In this document: positions 8,888 to 17,993 of the stretch, in pieces
Layout: each line of letters opens with the position of its first letter
Position numbering within the stretch: the first letter of the stretch is position 1
Source of the DNA: Bacteroidaceae bacterium
GTDB lineage: Bacteria > Bacteroidota > Bacteroidia > Bacteroidales > Bacteroidaceae
Direction: 5' to 3'
Assembly: GCA_017470425.1 (NCBI GenBank)
Contig: JAFUYT010000004.1
Span: 50,496 to 114,495, forward strand
DNA length: 64,000 bases
Notes under the pieces: model-generated
What the model saw: only the letters and a program-made list of their open reading frames with translations
What the model was told of the DNA's origin: nothing
Database searches by the model: none
Program-made: the position numbers and the translations under genes

Positions 8888-11800
8888 TTAGAATCCCAAG
8901 TTGATACTGGCGGTGAAATAGCGTGCACGGGGTGTCTTCGAGGCGTCGATGGCAATCTTGGACCATCCCTGCGGTGCGACCTCCGGATCGGTTCCCGTGT
9001 ATTTGCTCCACACGAAGATGTTGTTGGCGGAGGCGAAGAGCTTCAGGCTGCGGATGCCCCATTTCTTGAGGAGTTTGGGGTTGAAGTCGTAGCTGAGCTG
9101 GATGTACTGCAGTCGCAGGAAGTCGCCTTTCTCGACATAGCGGTCGCTGGGCAGTGCGTTCCAGCTGGCCGTGATGAAGGAGTTGAGGGCGCGCGGGATG
9201 TCAGTGATGTCGCCATTCTTACGCCAGCGCCATGTGGTGGCGTAGCTCTGGTTGTCGTTGGATCTCATGCTCTCTGCTCTCATGCGTGCCAGATTGACGA
9301 TGTCGCTGCCCATACGGAAGCTGAAGCCGGTGTTGAGCTGGAAGCGGTCATACTTCAGCGTGAAGCCGAAACCACCGTTGCAGCTGGGGTTGGAGTTGCC
9401 GAGATAGACGACATCGAGGCGGTTGATCTGTCCGTCGTGGTTGACGTCCTCATAGATGGCATCGCCGCCCTGGAAGGCTTTCTTGTCACCCGTGGTGTAG
9501 CAGTAGTAGATGTGCAGGGGGTTACCGCGCTGGTCGGTGAGCATGTTGCCGTTGGCGTCGTAGGCGATAGGACAGGTGACGTTCTCCTCGCCGCGGCGCT
9601 GTGCAGCAGCTGCGGTGTTGATGGGCCGACCGTTCTTGTCATAACCTGTGCCGGTGCCCCATTGGATGTGGTTCCTTTGGGCTTCATCCCAGCTGACATT
9701 GTTCTCGTCCACCTCGGCATAGCCGTACTTCCTGATGGATTCCAGCGTGTAGCCGCTGTGCTCGTAATCGTAGCGATAGACGCCTTTGTACTTCAGACCG
9801 TAGATGGAGCCGAAGGCGTTGTGTACCTGAATGCGTCGCAGGCCGTCGTAGTCGAGGTTGGTGGGCTCGTAGGTCTCAGCGGGGTTGAGGCCCTCGATGA
9901 TGAGGGGATCCATCTCTTCAATCTCATTGAAGTTCTGGGAGATGTTACCGCGGAGCTTCATGGAGAACTTGCCGACCTTGGCAAACCAACCTGTGGAGAC
10001 GTTGAGCTCCCATCCCTTGTTGCGCATCACGCCCGCATTGACCTTGGCCAGAGTGGAGAAACCGTTGGCCGCAGCGATGCGTTGGTCTTTCATGATCAGG
10101 TCGGTGACCTTGTTGTCATAGAGTTCCACCTCCACGTTGATGAGGTCGTCGAAGAGTCCGAGGTTGAAACCGAGGTTCAGCTTGCGCGTCTTCTCCCAGT
10201 TGATGGAGCTCAGCGAGAGGTTCTCGGGGATGATGATGGTGTGGCCGTTGTAGAGGGTGCCGGCGGTGTAGTACCTGTTGTACTGGCTGAAGCTGCCGCC
10301 GCCGGGGTTACCGGTGATACCCCATGTGGGGCGTACGGAGAGCATACTCAACCACTTACGGGACCATTTCATCCAGGGCTCATCAATGATGTTCCAGCGT
10401 GCACCTATGAAGGGGAAGCTGCTAAACTTCTTGCTCGTGCCCATAGCGGTGGTGCCGTCCCAGCGTACGCTGACGTCGAGGTTGTACTTACTCTTATAGG
10501 ACGCGTGCGCCTGCACGAAGAAGCTGGTCTCGCGCCATTCGCCGTTGTAGGCGTCGGCGCTCTGTAGGAGTGCTACGACGGTCGGGTCGGTGATGCCATT
10601 GGGGACGTTCCAGAGGCCGGAACTCTGGTTGCTGGACGTGCCCGACTTCATCTCCCATCGTGCGAGGGCGCTGGCGCTCCAGTCCTCGTTCTTGAAGTGG
10701 GGGTAGAAGGCGATGTCGTGGCGGGTGAAGAACTCCAGGCTCTTGTACTCGGAGTTGCCTACGGTGTTGCGTTCGTTGTTAATCTTGTAGTTGCTGTGGT
10801 GCTCCCAGGGGTTTTCGCCGCCATAGATCCAGTTCATGGTGCGGAGCTCGGCGGGGAGGTACTTGTCGTTGGAGTTGTTGATGATGTTCAGCTGTACGTC
10901 GCCCTTATAGTTCAGCTGGGTGTGGTCGTTGTCTTTGCCCAGGAGCTTGTACTCGATGTTGAACTGCGGGTGCAGCTCGTAGCTCCTCTCCATGTTCCAG
11001 CCACCGTTGCCGTAGGCTACGGGGTTGCCGTTGACGAACATATCGTAGAGGTAGTAGCTGGTGTAGTTGTAGTTCTCCAAGTCGATGGCTGTCGGGTTGA
11101 GGGGCAGCATGTTGAAGTAGTTGCCGGTGGGCACGTAGGTGAGCCGTCCGTCAACCTTCTCTGCCTTCATCTCGTCGATGCTCATGTTCGGCATGGCCTT
11201 GTAGGCTCGCGCGAGGATGTCGTTGGGGTTGTTCTTGTGGTTGTTGGAGAAGGCGAGGCTGATGTTGGACTGGAATTTGATGCGGTCGCTGACGTCGTAG
11301 TCGAGGGCCGTCTGCGTGGTGAAGCGGTTGAAGGTCTGTCCGATGATGGAGCCAGAGGACTTGTCGTAGCCGGCGGACACGCGGAAGGTGGCCTTCTCGC
11401 CGCCACCCGACAGGGTGACGTACCACTTGTGCTCCTTACCGAACTGGCGCACGGCATCCACCCAGTCCGTGTTCTTGCTGTAGTGGGGGTAGATGTTGGT
11501 GCGGGTCTGGTCATAGTTCAGCTCCGGCATGGCATCGGTGATGGATGTTCTCTGTTGGGGGTTGAAGTAGGCTTCCTTCATCATCATGGTGTAGCCGTCG
11601 CCGTTGAGCATGTTGTAGCCGTCGGGCTGCCAGGTGCCGTTGAACTTGTAGGAGAAGGTGACGTTGGTCTTTCCCCTGTGGCCGCGGCGCAGCTTGATCT
11701 CGATGACACCGTTGGCACCCTTGGCACCCCACTTGGCGGTGGAACCGTCCTTGAGGACCTCGATGCTCTGGATGTCTTCGGGGTTGACGTTCAGGAGGGT

Positions 11801-12460
11801 GGAGAACTGCTCCTCGTTGTCGAGGTCGCCGAAGTCGATGTCCTTGACGGCGTCTTCCGGAAGCTCCTGGATGTGGTCGTTGACGACGATGAGGGGCTGC
11901 GCGTTACCGTTGATGGTGGTGGTACCGCGGAGGCGCATGGTGGTACCGGAGCCGAGGTTACCGGAGTTCTGCACGATGTCGAGACCGGCAATCTGTCCTT
12001 GCAGGGCCTGATCAACGGATTCGAAGGCCATACCCTCCATCTCGTCCATGTTGAAGGTCTGTGTGGCGCCGGCCAACTCACGCACGGGGATGCTGAGTCC
12101 ACCGGACTGCTGGCGTTTCTTGGCGGTGACCTTCACCTCGGTCATCGTCTTGGTGTTGTCGGCCAGCTTGATGTTCCAGTTGTTCTGGCTGCCGATCACC
12201 TTGCTGAAGGGCTTGAGTCCCATGAAGGTGACGTTGAGCGTGTTCTTGGGGTCTTTGATGGCGAGGGTGAAGTGACCGTTCATATCGGTGACGGTGGCAC
12301 TGATGATACGGTTGTTCTTGTCGCGCTCGACCACGTTGGCACCCGGCACGACGTCGAAGTCATCCGACACGGTACCCGAGATGCGTCGTTGCTGTGCACT
12401 GGCAGTGGTGGCCGTGAGGCACACTGCGCAAAGCAGGATCAGTTTGAGGAATTTATTCAT
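8888..12460 (-). CDS. SusC/RagA-type TonB-dependent receptor, 1190 aa
   Basis: Complete SusC: signal peptide (about 1-22, ending TASAQ), carboxypeptidase-regulatory-like domain beginning RRISGTVSDD (about 25-105), and plug with MEGMAFESVDQALQGQIAG and STAKWGAKGANGVIEI (about 150-260). The C-terminal barrel ends with the aromatic ARYFTASINLGF expected for BamA insertion. It overlaps the upstream FAS1 gene by 8 bp and abuts susD, so the three are almost certainly cotranscribed. It should import an oligosaccharide bound by SusD using TonB energy. The regulatory-like domain is shorter and more divergent (VVPGANVVERDKNNR) than in the other SusC. No regulator (HTCS, ECF sigma/anti-sigma) is visible nearby. 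Confidence 0.95.
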   Translation of the reverse strand: MNKFLKLILLCAVCLTATTASAQQRRISGTVSDDFDVVPGANVVERDKNNRIISATVTDMNGHFTLAIKDPKNTLNVTFMGLKPFSKVIGSQNNWNIKLADNTKTMTEVKVTAKKRQQSGGLSIPVRELAGATQTFNMDEMEGMAFESVDQALQGQIAGLDIVQNSGNLGSGTTMRLRGTTTINGNAQPLIVVNDHIQELPEDAVKDIDFGDLDNEEQFSTLLNVNPEDIQSIEVLKDGSTAKWGAKGANGVIEIKLRRGHRGKTNVTFSYKFNGTWQPDGYNMLNGDGYTMMMKEAYFNPQQRTSITDAMPELNYDQTRTNIYPHYSKNTDWVDAVRQFGKEHKWYVTLSGGGEKATFRVSAGYDKSSGSIIGQTFNRFTTQTALDYDVSDRIKFQSNISLAFSNNHKNNPNDILARAYKAMPNMSIDEMKAEKVDGRLTYVPTGNYFNMLPLNPTAIDLENYNYTSYYLYDMFVNGNPVAYGNGGWNMERSYELHPQFNIEYKLLGKDNDHTQLNYKGDVQLNIINNSNDKYLPAELRTMNWIYGGENPWEHHSNYKINNERNTVGNSEYKSLEFFTRHDIAFYPHFKNEDWSASALARWEMKSGTSSNQSSGLWNVPNGITDPTVVALLQSADAYNGEWRETSFFVQAHASYKSKYNLDVSVRWDGTTAMGTSKKFSSFPFIGARWNIIDEPWMKWSRKWLSMLSVRPTWGITGNPGGGSFSQYNRYYTAGTLYNGHTIIIPENLSLSSINWEKTRKLNLGFNLGLFDDLINVEVELYDNKVTDLIMKDQRIAAANGFSTLAKVNAGVMRNKGWELNVSTGWFAKVGKFSMKLRGNISQNFNEIEEMDPLIIEGLNPAETYEPTNLDYDGLRRIQVHNAFGSIYGLKYKGVYRYDYEHSGYTLESIRKYGYAEVDENNVSWDEAQRNHIQWGTGTGYDKNGRPINTAAAAQRRGEENVTCPIAYDANGNMLTDQRGNPLHIYYCYTTGDKKAFQGGDAIYEDVNHDGQINRLDVVYLGNSNPSCNGGFGFTLKYDRFQLNTGFSFRMGSDIVNLARMRAESMRSNDNQSYATTWRWRKNGDITDIPRALNSFITASWNALPSDRYVEKGDFLRLQYIQLSYDFNPKLLKKWGIRSLKLFASANNIFVWSKYTGTDPEVAPQGWSKIAIDASKTPRARYFTASINLGF

Positions 12461-15400
12461 GGCGCTTCATTTTTTTGATACTGGAGGTAGCAGGGATGGA
12501 GAATCGCTTGAGGTAGTTCTTGGCGGCCTTGGCGTCAGCCCACTGGCTGTCGTGGCGCCCATTCTGCAGCTTCGTGTGGCAGAGTACGCCGTCGATCTGA
12601 TGGATGACGGCAGCGCTGGAGCTCTTCAAGACGATATTGTTCATGGTAGGCTGGCCTGTGGGGCTCGAAGCACTACCGGACATATTACCCTCGGTGTCTT
12701 TGATGCAGTACATATCATTGGTCATGATATTGCGGAGGTTACCGGTCGTGGAGAGGCGTGTGCCGTTGACGGCATCGCGGACGTAGAGCTGCGACGGGTT
12801 GCGCCCCATATATACCTTCACGAAGACGCCGTTGACGTTGTCATAGCTGGAGGTGGTGTATTCTTCCTCGGCGCGTGCCGTCTTGTCCTCGAAGAAGCTG
12901 TTGTCGAGGAAGTGGCAGCGGATGAAGTTGTTGAGGTAGGTGATCATGGCGGTCACCTGGGTGCTGTCCGTGCTCTCCACTTCGGGCTCGCCTGTCTCAC
13001 TGTCAATCCGATGTTTCCACATTACGGGGCCGTTCGCGGAGCCTCCCCAGTGCTGCACCTCGAGTTCGCCTTCCTCATTCTCGGCATAGACGAGTCCGTT
13101 CTCGTAGGCCTCGCGGATGTCGTCCCAGTAGGGGAGACCTGCGGCGTGAGCCGCTTCGAGGGCATCGGGGGTGGGCACGAGGACGGTGTAGTTGTAGTTG
13201 CTCAGGAAGGAGACGTTGCGGTCGATGGCGCCCTTGGTGTTCCAGATGGCGAGGTTGCTGGCGTCGAGGCCGCAGTCCTTGATGATGTCGGCGTTACCTT
13301 CCATGTCGGTGAGCGAATAGAAGAGCATTCCCTCTTCGGGGAACTCCTTATCTAATATATAATAGATGCTTCGGCTGGCGGGGATGATGGGGGAATCGTC
13401 GAGGATGAAGGTGTGTCCGTTGAGCTTCTCCTGTGCGTTCTTGGGCTCGATGTCGATGTGCACGGTACCGCGTGCACCGGTGCCGCCGTCCTCGGCTTCC
13501 ACCATGCCGGCGCGCTCGTTCTCAATCTGGAAACCGCCCTGCACCTTCACGACGTTGTACTTGCCTGTGGCGGGGTCAAATTCCTTGGTGACCTTCAGAC
13601 CCATGCCGTTCTTGGCGAGGTAGTACTCGTCCTCGTTGTCGATGGGGTTGAGGTCGTTGTGCACGATGGTGTGGCTCTCCAGGATGTTGCGCAGACGGCT
13701 CACGAGCGGGTTCATGCTGAGCTGGTCGAGGTTGAAGGCAGTCTCCTTGATGGTGCCTTCGGTGACGTCGTACTCGTGGAGGATACGTCCATCCTTGAGG
13801 GGCGGGTTGCCTGTGGGCTTGCCGTTGCGGTCATACTTCAGCTCAATCTGGATGACGCGGGGGTGCTGGCTGGTGAAGCTGATGGGGTCGTAGTAGCGCA
13901 AGAGGGCCTCGTCGCTGGGAAGGAAGAAGGAGAAGCGGGAACGCATGGCCATCAGGTAGGCGTAGTAGTTCATGTGCATCTTGTCCTGATTGGGGTCGCT
14001 ACCGTTGTTGACGGCCCACTGCATGATGAGGTTGGTCTCGCTGATGTTGGCGGGGCCTACGACGGACTCGTAGGAGGCGGGGCCATAGACCTTGTTCATC
14101 ACATAGACGGCGCCGTTGCTGGCGAGGAAGCAGGTGTCGATCTCGGCGATGTCGTCGGGCGTGAACATCTCTTCCTGCGACTCGTAGTCGCGCAGCGTCT
14201 GGATCTTGCTGGGAACCGCGCCTACGAAGGAGGGGAACATGATGACGTTGATCAACTTGTTGAGGGTCTGCAGGGGGATGTAGTCGATCTGCTGGTAGAG
14301 AGCCTCCAGGTCGTTGATGTCGAAGGTCTGTGCCTGATGGTTCGGGGAGTAGGTCTCGACGAGCTGGGAGCCGGAGCCGCCGATGGAGAAATAGCGGATC
14401 ATGGTCTCGTCGTTGGGGACGAACATGGTGGCCATGTCGGTGCGTGCCTCAGAGCTCAGGCTGAACTCATTCCATCCCGGGTCGAACTGCAGGAGCATAC
14501 CGTCGGCGACGGTGGTGCCGTTGGGATCCACGCGTTGCGCGCCGTTGGGACCCAGCTGTGCGAAGTACTTCTTCGTGTAGGCGGTGTTACCGATGAATTC
14601 GTTGTGCAGACGTCCGTAGTTCTCGGTGAGCTCGGTGTTGGGCGAGGGATAGGAGAAGCGGTCGAGGAGGTGGTTGAAGATATAGGTGCGGCCGCTGGTG
14701 CGGATGACCTCTGCCATGCTGGGCAGGGGCACGAGCACTTTCTCCGTGAGGTTGACGTAACCGTTCTCGGCGACGCTGTCCTTCTCGACGAGACGTGAGT
14801 TGTAGATGTGCACGTCATAGGGCTCACGTGTCTGTCCTGCGAAGATCTCGAAGTCCTCGTCGGTAATCTGGATGTCGCCGCGACCCATGTGCTCACGGGT
14901 GAAGTGGAGCATCATGTTGCGGGTGGCATCGGTGACGAGGTAGATGCCGTTTCCGGGTTTATCCTCGGTGCCGCGGAAGTCCTTCCAGTAGTCTTCATCG
15001 ACGGGGCTGTAGGAGTGGGGCACCTGATCGGCGGGGAGGTAGGTGATGGTGTCGAGGACGGAGACGTCGGTGTAGCGGCGCATATACTGTCCGGGCTCCG
15101 GAGCCGAGGTGCCGTTGCCGTCGGCCGCGGAGAGGTTCTCCATGACGATGGCGTTGTTGAGCATGCTCGTGTGGATGAGCAGGTTCTTCTGTGCCGGCGA
15201 CAGGTTCTGGTAGCTGGTGGCATTGTGCCAGGGGTTGGTGACGGGCAGTGTGGCGTTGTGGCGGAAGAACTGGTTCCACGCCTCGTCATCGGCGACGAAG
15301 ACGGTCTTGGAGCCGGTCTGGCTGAGCACCTCTTTCAGGTCGCGGGCACCCTCGGTGTTGATGTCCTTGTCTCCGAGCAGTGTGAGGTAGTTTGTGAAAG

Positions 15401-15563
15401 TGCCTTTTCGCTCTAAGTAGGAGTAGATGTTCTCGTAAAGCCAGTCGGGTTTCTCGTCGTCGAGAGTGTACTCGTCTTTACAAGACCAAGCTGTTCCGCA
15501 TAGAGCCATCATGCACAGCGCGCGCAAAACATGCGAGCCGAACGTGCTAAAACGGTTTTTCAT
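12453..15563 (-). CDS. Large multi-FAS1 surface lipoprotein, 1036 aa, first gene of the operon
   Basis: The signal peptide carries lipobox TAWSC (Cys about 28). Four FAS1-like repeats can be traced: about 40-200 (IYSYLERKGTFTNYLTLL, TVFVADDEAWNQFF, a closing HTSMLNNAIVMENL); about 310-480 (MATMFVPNDETMIRYF ... LASNGAVYVMNKV); about 485-660 (FSFFLPSDEALLRYY ... LESHTIVHNDLNP); and about 760-920 (YTVLVPTPDALEAAH ... NNFIRCHFLDNSFF). The repeats alternate between TVFxPxDEA-type strands and the closing H/V-rich strand expected of FAS1. It precedes susC with an 8-bp overlap, an unusual position for a SusE-like protein. Probably a surface adhesin or glycan-binding lipoprotein; ligand unknown. Confidence 0.85.
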   Translation of the reverse strand: MKNRFSTFGSHVLRALCMMALCGTAWSCKDEYTLDDEKPDWLYENIYSYLERKGTFTNYLTLLGDKDINTEGARDLKEVLSQTGSKTVFVADDEAWNQFFRHNATLPVTNPWHNATSYQNLSPAQKNLLIHTSMLNNAIVMENLSAADGNGTSAPEPGQYMRRYTDVSVLDTITYLPADQVPHSYSPVDEDYWKDFRGTEDKPGNGIYLVTDATRNMMLHFTREHMGRGDIQITDEDFEIFAGQTREPYDVHIYNSRLVEKDSVAENGYVNLTEKVLVPLPSMAEVIRTSGRTYIFNHLLDRFSYPSPNTELTENYGRLHNEFIGNTAYTKKYFAQLGPNGAQRVDPNGTTVADGMLLQFDPGWNEFSLSSEARTDMATMFVPNDETMIRYFSIGGSGSQLVETYSPNHQAQTFDINDLEALYQQIDYIPLQTLNKLINVIMFPSFVGAVPSKIQTLRDYESQEEMFTPDDIAEIDTCFLASNGAVYVMNKVYGPASYESVVGPANISETNLIMQWAVNNGSDPNQDKMHMNYYAYLMAMRSRFSFFLPSDEALLRYYDPISFTSQHPRVIQIELKYDRNGKPTGNPPLKDGRILHEYDVTEGTIKETAFNLDQLSMNPLVSRLRNILESHTIVHNDLNPIDNEDEYYLAKNGMGLKVTKEFDPATGKYNVVKVQGGFQIENERAGMVEAEDGGTGARGTVHIDIEPKNAQEKLNGHTFILDDSPIIPASRSIYYILDKEFPEEGMLFYSLTDMEGNADIIKDCGLDASNLAIWNTKGAIDRNVSFLSNYNYTVLVPTPDALEAAHAAGLPYWDDIREAYENGLVYAENEEGELEVQHWGGSANGPVMWKHRIDSETGEPEVESTDSTQVTAMITYLNNFIRCHFLDNSFFEDKTARAEEEYTTSSYDNVNGVFVKVYMGRNPSQLYVRDAVNGTRLSTTGNLRNIMTNDMYCIKDTEGNMSGSASSPTGQPTMNNIVLKSSSAAVIHQIDGVLCHTKLQNGRHDSQWADAKAAKNYLKRFSIPATSSIKKMKRHE

Positions 15564-15771
15564 ACACTTGGATTTGAGTTTATTAGTTGATTGATTTATT
15601 TCGATTTAGTTAGTATCTCTGCCCTTGCAGAGCAAGGTGCTTTTCATGCTTTTTTGCACTTCAAGCGCTCAAAATTAAGGCTTTTTTTATTTACTCGTGT
15701 GCTTTCGTGCAAAGAAAAGTGAATGTTTAAGGTTTTTTAAGAGATAATGAGTGTATAATGGTGTACAAACA
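15564..15771. other. AT-rich leader upstream of the FAS1/SusCD operon
   Basis: About 200 bp with T/A runs separate the operon start (15563) from the hairpin after the GH43-like gene. It must hold the operon promoter, but I see no -33/-7 pair with good spacing. A TAATTTTG on the minus strand (15670-15677) is the only candidate -7 box and is weak. Confidence 0.4.
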
Positions 15772-15803
15772 TCAAGGGTGCGCCGAGGTCGGCGCACCCT
15801 TGA
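15772..15803 (-). terminator. Strong hairpin downstream of the GH43-like gene
   Basis: A 14-bp perfect stem (CAAGGGTGCGCCG with loop AGGT) starts about 25 bp after the stop of the gene ending at 15828. It lacks a long T-run, so it may be an intrinsic terminator of modest strength or an mRNA-end stabiliser. It separates this gene from the FAS1/SusCD operon. Confidence 0.6.
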
Positions 15804-15827
15804 GGAAGCGATGCGGGGGAGGGGAGA

Positions 15828-16811
15828 TCAGTGGGTGTTGGGGAAGGCCTTTTGGAGGCGCTTGAGCTCCTTGGCGGTGATGGCGATGACGGTGCCGTGG
15901 CGCGGGGTGAAGGCGCCCTCGGTCTTCGTGTCCTGTACCTGGCGGAAGGTCTTCAGGTCGGTGCTCTTGCAGAACTGGTAGTGGCCGCTGGTGTAGCAGT
16001 CGTACATCAGCACCCACGTGCCGTCATGGAGGCGGAAGACGCCGGAACCCTCGACTTGTTTGTTGGTGTCCTGGCACCATCCGGGCTGGAGCTCCCAGGT
16101 GTGGCCGTCGTAAAAATCTTTCGCAATAAACTGCTTGATGCCTTTCTGCCGGCTGCCCTCGGTCTTGAAGAAGATGTGGAGGAGGCCTTCGTCGTCCTGG
16201 ACGATGTCGGTGTCGATGCTGGCGCTCTTCATGTCGAAGAGGAGCTGCGGCTCACCCTCCAGGTCGCTGAAGTCCTTGTTGGCGTAGGCCCAATAGACGC
16301 GGTCGTAGGGGCAGGAGCCGTCGTCGGTGAGGATGGAGAAATAGACGATGTACTTGCCGGTGCGCTTGTCGTAGATGGTCTGGGGCGCCCACACGCGGGT
16401 GACGTGCTCAAACATGGTGCCCTTGTAGCGGTCGGGGAAGTGGATGGCGTGGTGCTGCCAGTGGACCATGTCCTTGGAGCGCATGAGGACCATGCCGCGG
16501 TTGCTGCTCCAGCCGAGGCTGGACTTCATGTCGGTGACGACCATGTAGAACCAGCCGCCCTTGCCGCGGAGGATGTGGGGGTCGCGGACGCAGCCTGTGC
16601 GGGCGATGTCCTTGGAGGCGATGACGGGCTGGCCGTCGTTGAGGGGCGTGTAGTTCCAGCCGTCCTCGGAGATGGCGTAGCAGATCTGCTCCTGCTCGGG
16701 GGCGTTGCCGGTGAAATAGGTGAAGAGATAGGCGGTGGTTTTGGGCTTGGCGGCCGCGCTGCCGGCGGCAGCGAAAACGAGGAGGGCGCCGAAAAGGGTA
16801 CGTAGTTTCAT
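15828..16811 (-). CDS. Glycoside hydrolase family 43-like enzyme, exported
   Basis: 327 residues with a signal peptide (MKLRTLFGALLVFAAAGSAAA). The three GH43 carboxylates can be placed: an early Asp in GCVRDPHIL (about 75), the pKa-modulating Asp in SIDTDIV (about 200) and the acid Glu in VEGSGVF (about 250), around a five-bladed propeller pattern (WFYMVV, GKYIVYFSI, LLHIFFK, WVLMYD). GH43 enzymes release arabinose or xylose from plant polysaccharides. It is the only hydrolase visible beside the SusCD operon and may supply its substrate, but it has its own -7 box and a hairpin separates them. Subfamily and activity are not certain; a catalytically altered relative is possible. Confidence 0.75.
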   Translation of the reverse strand: MKLRTLFGALLVFAAAGSAAAKPKTTAYLFTYFTGNAPEQEQICYAISEDGWNYTPLNDGQPVIASKDIARTGCVRDPHILRGKGGWFYMVVTDMKSSLGWSSNRGMVLMRSKDMVHWQHHAIHFPDRYKGTMFEHVTRVWAPQTIYDKRTGKYIVYFSILTDDGSCPYDRVYWAYANKDFSDLEGEPQLLFDMKSASIDTDIVQDDEGLLHIFFKTEGSRQKGIKQFIAKDFYDGHTWELQPGWCQDTNKQVEGSGVFRLHDGTWVLMYDCYTSGHYQFCKSTDLKTFRQVQDTKTEGAFTPRHGTVIAITAKELKRLQKAFPNTH

Positions 16812-16834
16812 GATGGAAAATGATTTTGATGCCT

Positions 16835-16842
16835 CAAAGATA
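16835..16842 (-). promoter_or_regulatory. -7 box of the GH43-like gene
   Basis: TATCTTTG on the minus strand, 24 bp before the start codon, matches the Bacteroidetes -7 consensus TAnnTTTG. No well-spaced TTTG -33 element is seen. Confidence 0.5.
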
Positions 16843-16938
16843 GGTATAAGTGTGCAAACGAAAGGCGAAAGGGGGTGAATATTATGTTTTTTTAAGGATG
16901 AAGGGAATCGTCTTGCGTCGGTTGATTGTCGGATATTT

Positions 16939-17865
16939 TCATAGTTTCCTGACGACGTCGAAGAGGGGGGCGGGGTCGTCGGGGTAGAACCATTGGATGT
17001 CGGGATCGCGCTGGAACCAGGTCATCTGTTTCTTGGCATAGACGCGGGTGTTCTTCTTCATGCGCTCGGCGGCGAAGTCGAGGGTCCAGTTGCCGTCGAG
17101 GACCTGGAACATCTCCTTGTAGCCGACGGTGTTGAGGGCGTTCTCGTGGCGGAAGGGGAGGAGGCGGCGGGCTTCGTCGAGGAGGCCGTCGGCGAGCATC
17201 TGATCGACGCGGCGGTTGATGCGGTCGAAGAGGTCGGCGCGGTCGCGGCGCAGGCCGAGCTTCAGGATGCGGAAGGGGCGCTCCTTGCGGGCGGCGGTGC
17301 GCAGCGAGGAGGAGGTGGGGGCGCTGCGGAAGGTGCTGAAGGGGCGGCCGGTCTGGTAGCAGACCTCGAGGGCGTGGAGGATGCGGCGTGTGTTGCGGAG
17401 GTCGGCCTGCGCGTAGTAGGCGGGGTCGAGGAGGCGGAGCTCGGCGAGGAGGGGCTCGAGGCCGTCGGCCTCGTAGCGCTGGCGCAGCAGCTCGCGCGTC
17501 TCGGGGCTGATGGTGGGGATGTCGTCGATGCCGTGGCAGACGGCGTCGATGTACATCATGGAGCCGCCGGTGAGGAGGAGGGTGTCGTGGTCGCGGAAGA
17601 GCTGGGCGGTGAGGGCCATGACGTCGGCCTCGTAGCGGGCGGCGCTGTAGTAGTCGGTGACGTCGAGGGTGCCTACAAAATAATGTTTCGCGCGCGCGAG
17701 CTGCTCGGGGGTGGGGGCGGCGGTGCCGATGGTGAGGCCGCGGTAGAGCTGGCGGCTGTCGGCGCCGAGGATGGGGCTGCGGAGGCGGTCGGCGAGCTCG
17801 AGGGCGAGCGCTGTCTTGCCGACGGCAGTGGGGCCGAGGAGGATGAGGAGGGTTTTCTCCTTCAT
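16939..17865 (-). CDS. miaA: tRNA dimethylallyltransferase
   Basis: Transfers dimethylallyl to A37 of tRNAs reading UNN codons. The P-loop ILLGPTAVGKT (about 6-16), the DSRQLYRGL substrate loop (about 36-44), GGSMMYIDA and the C-terminal KKQMTWFQRD tRNA-binding motif are intact; length 308 is normal. Homologues begin just before the P-loop, as with the ATG at 17865. The frame is open back to an ATG at 17991, 2 bp after the preceding stop; using it would add 42 residues made of a palindromic element and a 30-bp direct repeat (PSPASVHTSP twice). The gene follows lpxD-lpxC-lpxA and the pRiA4b ORF-3-like gene, the order I recall in Bacteroides. Confidence 0.94.
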   Translation of the reverse strand: MKEKTLLILLGPTAVGKTALALELADRLRSPILGADSRQLYRGLTIGTAAPTPEQLARAKHYFVGTLDVTDYYSAARYEADVMALTAQLFRDHDTLLLTGGSMMYIDAVCHGIDDIPTISPETRELLRQRYEADGLEPLLAELRLLDPAYYAQADLRNTRRILHALEVCYQTGRPFSTFRSAPTSSSLRTAARKERPFRILKLGLRRDRADLFDRINRRVDQMLADGLLDEARRLLPFRHENALNTVGYKEMFQVLDGNWTLDFAAERMKKNTRVYAKKQMTWFQRDPDIQWFYPDDPAPLFDVVRKL

Positions 17866-17898
17866 CGCGACACAGTCGCGATGCACCGAACACGCCGC
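17866..17898 (-). repeat. Family C palindromic mini-element, in frame just before miaA
   Basis: A copy of the short element also found in aroE (36469-36504), purC and the RAYT gene; its stem is CGCGACTGTGTCGCG. If read with miaA it encodes CSVHRDCVA, cognate to CPVLGDCVAE in aroE. It ends exactly at the likely miaA ATG. Confidence 0.7.
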
Positions 17899-17906
17899 AA
17901 GGGGGG

Positions 17907-17975
17907 CAGGGGAGGTGTGGACGCTGGCGGGGGAGGGGCCGCTGACAGGGGAGGTGTGGACGCTGGCGGGGGAGG
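17907..17975 (-). repeat. 30-bp direct repeat, two copies, upstream of miaA
   Basis: Two identical 30-bp copies (17907-17936 and 17946-17975), 39 bp apart, read as SPASVHTSP in the miaA frame. They fill the gap between the preceding gene and miaA without introducing stops. Confidence 0.85.
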
Positions 17976-17993
17976 CTGCGGGGGAAGGCATGG

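Noticed and set aside
10697-12478. 593-codon plus-strand open frame opposite susC
   Set aside because: Val/Gly/Leu-rich translation with no domain; mirrors the GC-rich third codon positions of the minus-strand susC.
16892-17893. 333-codon Arg/Pro-rich minus-strand frame overlapping miaA
   Set aside because: Other-frame shadow of miaA, which has all its motifs.
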